NCBI GenBank assembly: GCA_002432025.1
Contig: DJFE01000022.1
Span: forward strand, 22,708-43,263
DNA from: Candidatus Avelusimicrobium stercoris
GTDB taxonomy: Bacteria > Elusimicrobiota > Elusimicrobia > Elusimicrobiales > Elusimicrobiaceae
DNA length: 20,556 nt
Reading direction: 5' to 3'
Made by a program: the position numbers and the translations under genes. The stretch's first letter is position 1. Each line of letters opens with the position of its first letter. The notes under the pieces were generated by a model. That model saw only the letters and a list, made by a program, of their open reading frames with translations. It had not been told where the DNA came from and ran no database searches. Positions 7,753 through 15,142 of this stretch are shown one piece after another.

Positions 7753-8415
7753 TTACCAATCCTTCTCCACCGTGGGGTCTTGCGCCTCGCCCGGTTGGGT
7801 GGGCTTTTTGTATTCGTTTTCGCGCGCCATTTGCATTACGCGGTCCGCATCGTCCTTATTCATTGTATCTTGGGGCTTGGACGGTTGTTCCTCTTGTCCT
7901 TTATCCTGTGGGGCTTGGCCCTTGTTGTTTTGGTCCTGCTTGCTTTGGTTAGAGGAGTTATTGTTGCTGTTTTGCTGGTTTTGGTTATTCTGGTTTTGCT
8001 CGCTTTGTTGTTGCTCAATAATCAGTTGCAAATTGTGCACGGCCTCTTTGTCTTTGGGATTGGCGACAATGGCTTGGCGGTAGGCGGCAACGGCTTTTTC
8101 CTTATCGCCCGCGCGGTAGTAGGCGTTGCCTAAGTTGAAGAGCGCGTCTTGGCGGAGTTTACCGTTTTGCTCTGCGGTGTTTTTAAAGGCTTTTTCAGCC
8201 GCTTGATAATCCTTTAAATAGTACGAAGCCGCCCCCGCGCCGAAAGAGGCTTGCTCTTTATGGGGGGCTTTTTGTAAGGCTGTTTGGTATTTAGCCAAGG
8301 CTTGGCCGTATTTTTTATCTTGGTATAACTTGCCCGCTTCGCGCAAATCCCCGCGCACGCCCGCAAAGGCGGACGAAGCGGAGAGAATAAGTAAAAAGCA
8401 AGCAAGTTTCTTCAT
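7753..8415 (-). CDS. batC: BatC-like TPR protein with Q/N-rich linker
   Basis: This periplasmic TPR protein occupies the BatC position. Its 220 residues show a signal peptide (1-18, ASSAFA), three TPR-like units (about 22-125: GKLYQDKKYGQALAKYQTAL, ASYYLKDYQAAEKAFKNTA, LFNLGNAYYRAGDKEKAVAA), a low-complexity Gln/Asn/Ser-rich linker (about 134-177), and a short conserved-looking tail (MNKDDADRVMQMARENEYKK) ending VEKDW. An acidic tail ending DW is common in BatC proteins, by my recollection. The Shine-Dalgarno site is weak (AGG well upstream). The gene follows batB by 9 nt and ends 1 nt before batD. It probably assembles with the VWA proteins; there is no catalytic motif. Confidence 0.88.
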   Translation of the reverse strand: MKKLACFLLILSASSAFAGVRGDLREAGKLYQDKKYGQALAKYQTALQKAPHKEQASFGAGAASYYLKDYQAAEKAFKNTAEQNGKLRQDALFNLGNAYYRAGDKEKAVAAYRQAIVANPKDKEAVHNLQLIIEQQQSEQNQNNQNQQNSNNNSSNQSKQDQNNKGQAPQDKGQEEQPSKPQDTMNKDDADRVMQMARENEYKKPTQPGEAQDPTVEKDW

Positions 8416-8424
8416 AAGACTATT

Positions 8425-9450
8425 TTACCTTTTTTGGACGGTATTTCGCTTATTGCCGCGCGGCCACAGCAGAAACGCGGCCAAACACAAAATAGCCAGT
8501 ACTAGCGGCAGGGCGTAGCGGTTCTTGTAAACCGCGCGCGACGCGGCCCGGGCGGAGGTTTTGTCCAACCCCTTTACCGAGGCTTCCACCTTGGCCGCCA
8601 CTTGTGCGGGCGTGGTGTAGGCAATATACGCGCCGCCGGTGGCCTGCGCCAGCGCGAGCAGCGTTTTTTCGTCTAGTTTAGAAACGACGGTTTTACCCGT
8701 TTTGTCCTTTTTATATTCTAAAATCTTGCCCGTTGCGTCCAGTTTGGCGGGGATTAATGTGCCGTCTTTGGTACCGATACCGATAGCAATCACACGGATA
8801 CCGTTTTTAAGGGCGGTTTCCTGCGCGACTTTCAATTCTTCGGGGGAGTGGTCCTCTCCGTCCGTCAGCAAAATAAGGGCCTTTTGCCCGGGATATTTGG
8901 CCAGCATACGGGCCGCCAAATTGACCGGGGCGGCTAACGAGGTTCCCGGTACGGGCAGCATATCAGGCTGTAAGGAGTTAATAAAATAGGTTAGCGCGTC
9001 CTCATCCGTAGTGATAGGGCATTGTACATACGCCTGCGAGGTAAACGCCAAAATGCCGATACGCTCGTCCTTTAAGTTGTTGACGAGCATTTTGAGCATT
9101 GTTTTGGCATTATCTAAGCGGTCAGGCTTTAAATCGCGCGCGCGCATAGAGGTGGAAACGTCCACCGCGATAACTGTTTGCGCAAATGAGCCTTGCACCT
9201 CTATTACTTCCGTACCCCATTGGGGCCCGGCTAAGGCCACAAATAAAAAGAATAAAAAGAGGCCGAAGCACGCGCCGCGCTTCCAGGTAACTGGGCGCAA
9301 GTTGGCGGTTAATTTTTGGTAAGCCTGCGCGCCGAAGAGGGTGGCAATCAAGCGGTTTTTTAATTTTTTGCCCGACCACGCCACCAGCCACGCCAGCAGG
9401 GCCGCCGGGATAAAATAAACCAAAAACCAAGGATTTGCAAAAAGTTCCAT
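8425..9450 (-). CDS. batB: BatB-like VWA-domain membrane protein
   Basis: This is an inner-membrane protein with a von Willebrand factor A domain, one of the paired BatA/BatB proteins. Its 341 residues comprise two N-terminal membrane segments (about 8-24 and 60-75), a VWA domain (about 90-290) with an intact MIDAS metal site (DVSTS at 97-101, the TSL threonine, and LLTDGED), and one C-terminal membrane segment followed by a basic tail. The MIDAS site binds a divalent metal and mediates protein contacts. MoxR ATPases are known or thought to act on such VWA partners. It starts 1 nt after the batA stop with AAAGGTG upstream. The BatB label comes from gene order; BatA and BatB are close paralogues. 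Confidence 0.9.
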   Translation of the reverse strand: MELFANPWFLVYFIPAALLAWLVAWSGKKLKNRLIATLFGAQAYQKLTANLRPVTWKRGACFGLFLFFLFVALAGPQWGTEVIEVQGSFAQTVIAVDVSTSMRARDLKPDRLDNAKTMLKMLVNNLKDERIGILAFTSQAYVQCPITTDEDALTYFINSLQPDMLPVPGTSLAAPVNLAARMLAKYPGQKALILLTDGEDHSPEELKVAQETALKNGIRVIAIGIGTKDGTLIPAKLDATGKILEYKKDKTGKTVVSKLDEKTLLALAQATGGAYIAYTTPAQVAAKVEASVKGLDKTSARAASRAVYKNRYALPLVLAILCLAAFLLWPRGNKRNTVQKR

Positions 9451-9451
9451 A

Positions 9452-10579
9452 TCAGGGCACCTTTATTAAAAATAGTTTTTCCAAGATAAACGCCGCACCC
9501 GCCAGCAAAAGCGCCGCCAGCAAAAGCGGTTGGTAAAAATCAGTACGGTTGACGGTGGAACTGGGAGCGAATTGTGTTTTTTCCAGTTCGTTAATCATAT
9601 CGTAAATTTTGGCGAGTTCCGCCTCGTTTTTGGCGCGGAAAAACTTTCCGCCCGTTGCGTCTGCTATTTCCAACATCAGCCCTTCGTTAATTTCGTCCTG
9701 CGCGCTGGAATACAGACTTTGCTGGGGCGCGCTGGCCGTACCAATGGTGTAAACGCGGATACCATACGAAGCCGCGGCCTTGGCGGCAAGCATCGGGTCA
9801 ATGGTTCCGGCGTTGGAATCGCCGTCCGTCAGCAAGATAACGATTTTGCTTTTGGCCTTGCTGTCTTTTAAATGGTTGGAAGCCACCGCGAGCGCATCGC
9901 CGATAGCCGTATAGTTGGGGTCCACTACGCCTAAATATAAAGTGCTTAAATATTCCAGCAGGGCTTCGTGGTCCAGGGTCAGCGGGGCTTGGAGCATTGC
10001 CTGCTTGGCAAAGGCTACCAGGCCGATACGGTCCGTCGGGCGTTTTTTAATGAATCGGGCGGCGGTTTCCTGCGCGGCTACAAAGCGGTTAGGGTAAAAG
10101 TCCTGCTTTTGCATAGAGGCGGACACGTCCATTAACAAAATAATATCCACGCCCTCGGTGGGGGGGACGACGGTGCGGTCCACTTTTACGGGCCGGGCGA
10201 GGGCGGCTGTCATCAAAATAAGTGCGCCTGTATATAGCGAAATAGGCACCCAGCGCGTAAAAAGTACGCGCAGGGAGGTTTGTTCTACCATTAAATGCGC
10301 CAAGGGATAGGAAATTTGGCGGCTGAACGCCCTCCTTAATACGGTGTGCGTAATAAGCACGGCAAAGGGGATAATAAGCAGTAAAAACGCCCACGGGTGC
10401 ATAAATTCCGCCCGCCCGCCGGATAAGCGTTCAAACAGCAGGCCGCCCAGCGATACCGCGCATAAAGCCGCGGCTGCCGCCGTGCAAACTGCCTGCGCTT
10501 TGGGCGCTCGGCGGGTGATAAGCCCGGCCGATAAAGCGCCCAGCAAGAGCAAAACGCTGATTAAAAAGAAATAAATCAT
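9452..10579 (-). CDS. batA: BatA-like VWA protein with extra N-terminal membrane region
   Basis: This is the first VWA protein of the Bat series (375 residues). A VWA domain spans about 143-325, with MIDAS residues DVSAS (151-155) and LLTDGDSN. A C-terminal membrane segment lies near 350-370. Upstream of the usual BatA start, which resembles MHPWAFLLLIIP at residue 60, are 59 further residues with two predicted membrane segments (about 1-20 and 30-50), so five segments are likely in all. The long start at 10579 is well supported: AGGAGG sits 7 nt before the ATG, and the ATG overlaps the stop of the previous gene as ATGA. Starting at residue 60 instead would leave about 180 unused bases with a perfect ribosome site. 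Confidence 0.88.
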   Translation of the reverse strand: MIYFFLISVLLLLGALSAGLITRRAPKAQAVCTAAAAALCAVSLGGLLFERLSGGRAEFMHPWAFLLLIIPFAVLITHTVLRRAFSRQISYPLAHLMVEQTSLRVLFTRWVPISLYTGALILMTAALARPVKVDRTVVPPTEGVDIILLMDVSASMQKQDFYPNRFVAAQETAARFIKKRPTDRIGLVAFAKQAMLQAPLTLDHEALLEYLSTLYLGVVDPNYTAIGDALAVASNHLKDSKAKSKIVILLTDGDSNAGTIDPMLAAKAAASYGIRVYTIGTASAPQQSLYSSAQDEINEGLMLEIADATGGKFFRAKNEAELAKIYDMINELEKTQFAPSSTVNRTDFYQPLLLAALLLAGAAFILEKLFLIKVP

Positions 10580-11484
10580 TTTTTAACCTCCTGCGCAGGG
10601 GCTAGTTCCTTGGGCGAGGTTTCCACAATAATTTCGCGCAAGAGTTGGATATCGCGGTTGCGCGTATCCAAACTGGGGATGGCCTTGGCAAATTTTACGA
10701 GATCGCCCGAACTTAAAAATTGGCGCAACTGCGTGCGCAGCGGGGCCAACTTGGGCATTGTTTTAATGCGGGCTAAAATTTCGGCGGACGTATCAGCGGA
10801 CGCGTCTATTTTTAATTGCCGCCATAAATATTCGCGCAAAATGTCGGTAAGGGTATTGTAAAACACCTTGTATTGGGCATTTTCCCACAGTCCGCTGTCT
10901 AATAACGCGTCAATTTGCGAGAGGGCAATTTCGTTGCCGGGGCGCGAGTCCTCGGGTTCGGCGGAGACGGAGAGTTCCTTTTCGTGCAGTTTTTTGTGCC
11001 ACGCATACAGTACATAAATAAGCGCGCCTAACAACAGCGCGGCAACCAGCCACGCCAGCCACCCGGCGGGGATGGACGGATTGCGGATTTCCCGCAGGTT
11101 TTTGTCGTTAAAGGTTTTTGCGGGGGTAATGTCTATATAGGCTTCGGCCTTTGTCTGGGCGGCGGTGCGGCCGTTTTGCACGAGGTTAAACGTAACCGTA
11201 AAGGTGGATTTGCCCAAGGTAAAGGGGAGCGCCGTAAAATCGTATGTCAGCGTGCCGGGCGAATTTTGTTTAGCGGACATTTGGGTAATTTCAAAATCCT
11301 TAGAAAGAGAATTTTCGTCCACACTTACCTCGTAGCCCGGCGTGTGGCTTAAACTAAATTGCAGGGCAAAGGGCGCGGCAAAGGGAACCTTGTCCGCGGC
11401 TTTCTGCTCAATTAAGTGTATTTCCTGTGCCCCACAAGGAGCAAAGGAAAACACAAGGGAAAATAAGGTAAAAAGTTTTTTCAT
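10576..11484 (-). CDS. Bat-operon protein: Ig-like, membrane and helical domains
   Basis: The 302-residue protein has a Sec signal peptide (1-19, ending CGA then QE), a beta-rich extracytoplasmic domain (about 21-120) like one repeat of BatD, a single membrane segment (about 140-161) and a cytoplasmic helical domain (about 180-300). The layout is that of a small BatD. Its place between the DUF58 and BatA genes is where MoxR operons often carry a DUF4381-type or similar protein, but I cannot confirm the family by eye. It begins 1 nt after the DUF58 stop with only a weak ribosome site, which suggests coupling, and overlaps batA by 4 nt. It probably anchors or scaffolds the MoxR-VWA complex; that role is inferred from position. 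Confidence 0.75.
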   Translation of the reverse strand: MKKLFTLFSLVFSFAPCGAQEIHLIEQKAADKVPFAAPFALQFSLSHTPGYEVSVDENSLSKDFEITQMSAKQNSPGTLTYDFTALPFTLGKSTFTVTFNLVQNGRTAAQTKAEAYIDITPAKTFNDKNLREIRNPSIPAGWLAWLVAALLLGALIYVLYAWHKKLHEKELSVSAEPEDSRPGNEIALSQIDALLDSGLWENAQYKVFYNTLTDILREYLWRQLKIDASADTSAEILARIKTMPKLAPLRTQLRQFLSSGDLVKFAKAIPSLDTRNRDIQLLREIIVETSPKELAPAQEVKK

Positions 11485-11485
11485 A

Positions 11486-12376
11486 TTATTTTCTTATTTT
11501 TTTGGCGCGCTGTTTAAAAAATGCAATTACCGGGTCCGCCGGCGCTTGATCGGTGCAGACGAAAATAGGTTCAATCTTATACGGATTAAAAAGGGCGCGC
11601 AGGTTGATATTTTGGTGTTCCGCGTGCTCGGCCAGCGCCGCGTTTAGTTCACTAGACGACAGACACAAAAAATCCTCTTCCCCGGTTTCCGGGTCCGTTA
11701 CGTCTATGCACGCGGGCACGGGGGGGATAAACTTTTCCAGTTTGTCTTGGATAACTACCGGGATTAAATCAAACTTTTTGGCCGCCAGTTTAAAGGGTTT
11801 GGAAAATGAGGAAACGGGCGCCAAAAAATCGGAAATTAAAATCAAAATACCTTGGCGTTTAATTACCTTGGATAACGTTTCCAGGCACAGGCCAATGTCC
11901 GTACCGCGCCCGGCGGGCTCAAAGGCCACCAGTTCGCGGATGAGACGTAAGACGTGCTTTTTGCCTTTTTTGGGGGGGACAAAGAGTTCTATCTTGTCTG
12001 AAAACAACATTAAGCCCACTTTGTCGCTGTTTTTGATAGCGGAAAAGGCAAACAGCGCGGAGAGTTCCGCCGCCAGTTCTTGCTTTAATTTGTCGGTAGA
12101 GCCGAAACGCTGGGACGCCGACACGTCGCACGCAATCATCAGCGTCAGTTCGCGCTCCTCGTTGTACTTTTTAATATAGGGGATGCCCGTGCGGGCGGTT
12201 ACGTTCCAGTCAATGGAACGGATGTCGTCGCCCGGGGTATATTCACGCACCTCGGCAAATTCAATGCCTTGGCCTTTAAACGCGCTTAAATACTCCCCGG
12301 CGAACGTTTCCGACACCAGTTTGTTCGTCTGGATTTCTATTTGGCGTACTTTTTTTAAAATTTCCGCGGTATCCAT
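11486..12376 (-). CDS. DUF58 (VWA-like) protein of MoxR operon
   Basis: DUF58 proteins are almost always encoded beside MoxR ATPases and contain a VWA-like fold. The 296-residue product shows the family signature (about 28-75): GQGIEFAEVREYTPGDDIRSIDWN, then TAR and YIKKYNEERE. A MIDAS-like DVSAS follows near residue 85, and ISDF lies later in the domain. No membrane segment is evident, so it is probably cytoplasmic and a direct MoxR partner. I chose ATG 12376 (MDTAEILKK), which has GGGGG about 5 nt upstream. A TTG at 12388 in the same frame would add four residues. The gene lies 20 nt after moxR and 1 nt before the next gene. Its biochemical activity is not known. Confidence 0.92.
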   Translation of the reverse strand: MDTAEILKKVRQIEIQTNKLVSETFAGEYLSAFKGQGIEFAEVREYTPGDDIRSIDWNVTARTGIPYIKKYNEERELTLMIACDVSASQRFGSTDKLKQELAAELSALFAFSAIKNSDKVGLMLFSDKIELFVPPKKGKKHVLRLIRELVAFEPAGRGTDIGLCLETLSKVIKRQGILILISDFLAPVSSFSKPFKLAAKKFDLIPVVIQDKLEKFIPPVPACIDVTDPETGEEDFLCLSSSELNAALAEHAEHQNINLRALFNPYKIEPIFVCTDQAPADPVIAFFKQRAKKIRK

Positions 12377-12396
12377 TTTATCCCCCAAGCCAAGAA

Positions 12397-13380
12397 CTAC
12401 GGTACGTCCACCGCGTCAAAAATTTGTTTGACGATTCGGTCGGACGTGATGTTTTCGGCTTCCGCTTCGTAGGATAATAACACGCGGTGGCGCAATACGT
12501 CTAACCCAATGGCTTTAATATCTTCGGGCGTTACAAAGCCGCGCCCGTTTAAGAACGCGTAGGCCTTGGCCGCCTGCGTAAGGAAAATAGTCGCGCGTGG
12601 GCTGGCGCCGTAAGCGATGAACGAAGCCAAATTATCCAACTTGGCCGATTTGGGGTCGCGGGTGGCAAAGACGAGGTCCACTATGTAGTTTTTGATTTTT
12701 TCATCTACATAAATGGAATCGGTTACTTGGCGCGCCTTTAAAATCATTTCCGGCGTAACATTGGTATTTACGGTAATGGTTTGGTGGGAGGACATCCGCT
12801 CCAAAATCAGTTTTTCTTCTTCCTTGGTGGGATAAGTTACCATTACTTTAAGCATAAAGCGGTCCACCTGCGCTTCCGGCAAGGGGTAAGTGCCCTCTTG
12901 CTCCACGGGGTTTTGCGTGGCCAGTACCATAAAGGGGGATGGCAATTTATAGGTTTGTTCGCCGATAGTTACCTGCCGCTCCTGCATCGCTTCCAAGAGT
13001 GCGCTTTGCACCTTGGCCGGGGAACGGTTGATTTCATCGGCCAGTACAAAGTTGGAAAATACGGGCCCGCGTTTGGGGTAAAAGAGCCCGTCCTTGGGGT
13101 TAAAAATAAGTGTACCCGTGATATCGGCAGGCAATAAATCAGGCGTAAACTGAATACGCTGGAACTGGGCGTGGATGGCTTGCGCCAAGGTCTTTACGGC
13201 CAAGGTTTTGGCGAGGCCCGGCACACCCTCAATCAAAATGTGTCCGTCGGCCAGTAAGGCTACGAGCATTTTTTCAAGCAATGCTTCCTGCCCTACAATT
13301 ACCTTGCCGACTTCGCGCTTTAAATCTTGTAAGAATATACTTTCCTGCTGGACTTGTTTATTAAGTGTGGTGATATCCAT
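12397..13380 (-). CDS. MoxR family AAA+ ATPase
   Basis: MoxR ATPases are chaperone-like AAA+ proteins that act with VWA-domain partners. The 327-residue product carries Walker A GVPGLAKT (about 52-59), Walker B LADEINRSPAK, sensor 1 ATQNPVEQEGTYPLPEAQVDRF, and the C-terminal AAA lid with GASPRA (sensor 2). All hallmarks are intact and the length is typical. It is the first gene of the eleven-gene run, with a good promoter about 45 nt upstream and AAGGGGG 4 nt before the ATG. In this Bat context it probably remodels envelope or stress-related clients presented by the DUF58 and VWA proteins. Substrates are unknown. Confidence 0.95.
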   Translation of the reverse strand: MDITTLNKQVQQESIFLQDLKREVGKVIVGQEALLEKMLVALLADGHILIEGVPGLAKTLAVKTLAQAIHAQFQRIQFTPDLLPADITGTLIFNPKDGLFYPKRGPVFSNFVLADEINRSPAKVQSALLEAMQERQVTIGEQTYKLPSPFMVLATQNPVEQEGTYPLPEAQVDRFMLKVMVTYPTKEEEKLILERMSSHQTITVNTNVTPEMILKARQVTDSIYVDEKIKNYIVDLVFATRDPKSAKLDNLASFIAYGASPRATIFLTQAAKAYAFLNGRGFVTPEDIKAIGLDVLRHRVLLSYEAEAENITSDRIVKQIFDAVDVP

Positions 13381-13424
13381 ACGTCCCCCTTATGACGGAC
13401 TGATCCGCCTGGTTTCTTTCCTAT

Positions 13425-13452
13425 ATTATAAATAAATTGTGTTTTCTGTAAA
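13425..13452 (-). promoter_or_regulatory. Promoter of the moxR-bat-isomerase operon
   Basis: On the minus strand there is a -35 TTTACA (13447-13452), a 16-nt spacer and a perfect -10 TATAAT (13425-13430). Transcription would begin near 13418, giving a 5' leader of about 38 nt before the moxR ATG. It is the only strong promoter-like sequence I see for the eleven genes downstream. Confidence 0.75.
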
Positions 13453-13465
13453 AGCCTAAAATGGG

Positions 13466-14347
13466 TTACTTTACTTGGGCGGCTTCTTTGCGGCGTTCCA
13501 GTTCTTTGGCCTGTTTTATGGCTTTAACGGCTTTGCAAATCATCCATATCCCGGCTACTGGGAAAACCATTGTAATTAATGCCGGAATAATAAGGAAGCC
13601 GTCCAATGGGGCAAATAATACAATGGGCAGGGTAATAAACAGGCAGAAAAATATGCCCAACCCTAAAAATGTATAGCGGGCTTCTTTATTATAGGGGCAT
13701 AAAATGCCGTAGTCTATGTAATCTTGAAAGAGCGTGCGGATTTTATTGGCGGCTTCTTCATCGCGCGGACTGTATGAACTCTTTGGGTTTACGAAGAAAG
13801 TAAATGACGCAAAGCGGTGCCGCTCGTCCAATAATTGGGGGATAAATACAAGCGGTCTGGCGGAAAAACGCTCGCAGGCAAAGTTTTTATTCTCTTGCGT
13901 AAACGAGATTTTGCACGAACCTACCACCGGGCGGTGCCCATTTTTAGTAGGCATATCAAAGGCGGTAATCGTGAGGAAGAAATGGGTTTCCTTATACGGC
14001 AAAAAAACAGGCAGAACCCCTTTGTTATATTCCAGTTTTACGCCTTCGGGTAAAAATTCTACCACACGGATAGAAGGGGTGGATTTTCCAGACGGCGAAA
14101 AGCGTTTTACAAGACGGTAGAGGATACCAACTACAAAAAATAGCACGAGAAAAGGCAGCGCCTTGAAGACAAGAAGCGCCACCACATCCCCTTTACTCAT
14201 TTCCGCCACAAGGGCATTGTAAGATTGCCAAGAAACCTCACCACCCAACATAAAAAAGAAACAAGAGCCTAATGCCATAAACATCACTACGACGAGGATT
14301 TCCTGCAAAGAAATATAAGTGCTTGGGTTTTTTATTTTAATGCGCAT
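13466..14347 (-). CDS. Hypothetical multi-pass membrane protein
   Basis: I do not recognise this 293-residue protein. It has two N-terminal membrane segments (about 15-36 and 57-78), a soluble middle part of about 140 residues rich in beta-like and aromatic stretches (about 85-225, with FLPYKETHFFLTITAFDMP and SYSPRDEEAANKIRTLFQDY), two more membrane segments (about 228-275), and a charged C-terminal tail. The middle part would lie on one side of the membrane. AGGAG stands 6 nt before the ATG, and the ATG overlaps the TAA stop of a 37-codon ORF, so the two are probably translated together. No terminator is visible before the moxR promoter, so some read-through into the Bat operon is possible. 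Confidence 0.75.
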   Translation of the reverse strand: MRIKIKNPSTYISLQEILVVVMFMALGSCFFFMLGGEVSWQSYNALVAEMSKGDVVALLVFKALPFLVLFFVVGILYRLVKRFSPSGKSTPSIRVVEFLPEGVKLEYNKGVLPVFLPYKETHFFLTITAFDMPTKNGHRPVVGSCKISFTQENKNFACERFSARPLVFIPQLLDERHRFASFTFFVNPKSSYSPRDEEAANKIRTLFQDYIDYGILCPYNKEARYTFLGLGIFFCLFITLPIVLFAPLDGFLIIPALITMVFPVAGIWMICKAVKAIKQAKELERRKEAAQVK

Positions 14348-14460
14348 TAGGGTCTCCTGCGAAAAAGGGAGTATAAACGGGCCAGCAAAAAGCGTTTGCC
14401 GTCCAAAAGTTTGTCCGCCGTGGGGCGTAGTGCCAAATTTTTATAAAGTTCCGAGGTCAT
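14347..14460 (-). CDS. Small protein ORF (37 residues) upstream of membrane gene
   Basis: The frame starts MTSELYKNLALRP and ends SLFRRRP: 37 residues, with a basic C-terminal part, several leucines in the middle (KLLDGKRFLLARLYSLF), and no long hydrophobic stretch. The ATG at 14460 has AAGGAG 5 nt upstream, and a plausible promoter lies 26 nt further up. Its stop overlaps the start of the 293-residue membrane protein (TAATG). These are the marks of a genuine small gene or of a leader peptide that couples translation of the next gene. I know no family for it. Confidence 0.6.
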   Translation of the reverse strand: MTSELYKNLALRPTADKLLDGKRFLLARLYSLFRRRP

Positions 14461-14485
14461 TTCTTCTCCTTATATAACTTTATAT

Positions 14486-14514
14486 ATTATCGTAGAATTT
14501 GCGGCAAATTACAA
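14486..14514 (-). promoter_or_regulatory. Candidate promoter of the small ORF and membrane protein
   Basis: On the minus strand there is a -35-like TTGTAA (14509-14514), a 17-nt spacer and a -10-like GATAAT (14486-14491), followed by an AT-rich start region. It lies between the cupin terminator and the small ORF, just where a promoter is needed. The match is moderate (4/6 and 5/6). Confidence 0.5.
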
Positions 14515-14523
14515 GAAGAAAAT

Positions 14524-14552
14524 AAAAAAGCCCCCGCTTGTGTGCGGAGGCT
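14524..14552 (-). terminator. Terminator of the cupin gene
   Basis: Read on the minus strand, AGCCTCCGC (14552-14544) pairs with GCGGGGGCT (14537-14529) as a 9-bp stem with one G-T pair and a 6-nt loop, followed by six T. It lies 18 nt after the cupin stop. Confidence 0.85.
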
Positions 14553-14570
14553 GTTAGCAGCAGGACAAAA

Positions 14571-15014
14571 CTATTTAGCGGCTTCGTCGTAAATGGCCAT
14601 ACCTGTTTTGCCGATGACCATTACCTTATTTACCTTGGGCATATGGCAGATTTCGGGCAAGTGTTCGCTTCCAAAATCCAAGTACACCAATTTTTCGGTG
14701 GCGGACGCGTTGCGGATGACGTGCGCGCCTTCCGGCCCGGTGGGGAACGTAATCGCGTCGCCCGCCTTCAAGGTTACTTCTCTGTCGTGCAGTTGGACGG
14801 CGGCAGTGCCGGAAATGACATAGAAAACTTCTTCGTTCATTTCGTGCCAATGGTAGCCGTAGGCAAAGTGCCCAGGCTGCACTTCCACGAAGTTTGCGTG
14901 CAGGGTGGAAATATCGCTATGCGGAATAATTTCCTTTACGGTAAATTCGGCCCCGTTGGCGGACATAAATTGCCCTTTTTCGTTTTTGTAATTTTTAATT
15001 TCAACTTTCTTCAT
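14571..15014 (-). CDS. Cupin-domain protein
   Basis: This small, single-domain cupin has 147 residues. The first cupin motif is GYHWHEMNEEVFYVISG, with His55, His57 and Glu61 or Glu62 as metal ligands. The second is FPTGPEGAHVIRN with His98. All the usual ligands for a mononuclear metal are present, so it may be an enzyme (dioxygenase, isomerase or decarboxylase) or a metal-dependent binder; the substrate cannot be read from sequence. I chose the ATG at 15014 because AAGGAG lies 6 nt upstream. A longer open frame (to 15104) adds 30 residues without a ribosome site and would overlap the regulatory region. It is divergent from an HxlR regulator, which is therefore its likely controller. Confidence 0.85.
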   Translation of the reverse strand: MKKVEIKNYKNEKGQFMSANGAEFTVKEIIPHSDISTLHANFVEVQPGHFAYGYHWHEMNEEVFYVISGTAAVQLHDREVTLKAGDAITFPTGPEGAHVIRNASATEKLVYLDFGSEHLPEICHMPKVNKVMVIGKTGMAIYDEAAK

Positions 15015-15067
15015 ATTCTTCTCCTTTATATATAAGGGGAACTTTTGTCCCCAGGATGACACTAGAT

Positions 15068-15096
15068 ATTTTGCCTTTATTGGTTTATTTTGTAAA
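15068..15096 (-). promoter_or_regulatory. Weak candidate promoter for the cupin gene
   Basis: On the minus strand there is a -35-like TTTACA (15091-15096) and, 17 nt on, a poor -10 CAAAAT (15068-15073); AAATAT at 19 nt is an alternative. A 5-bp stem (GGGGA with TCCCC) lies in the would-be leader at 15037-15053. This is the space where an HxlR protein would bind between the divergent genes. Confidence 0.3.
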
Positions 15097-15142
15097 GTAG
15101 GCACTTTTTTGTATGCTAGTAGCCAAAAAGTAACTAATGCGG

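Noticed and set aside
15015..15104. Longer start for the cupin gene
   Set aside because: It has no ribosome site; the internal ATG at 15014 has AAGGAG at the right distance and gives a typical cupin.
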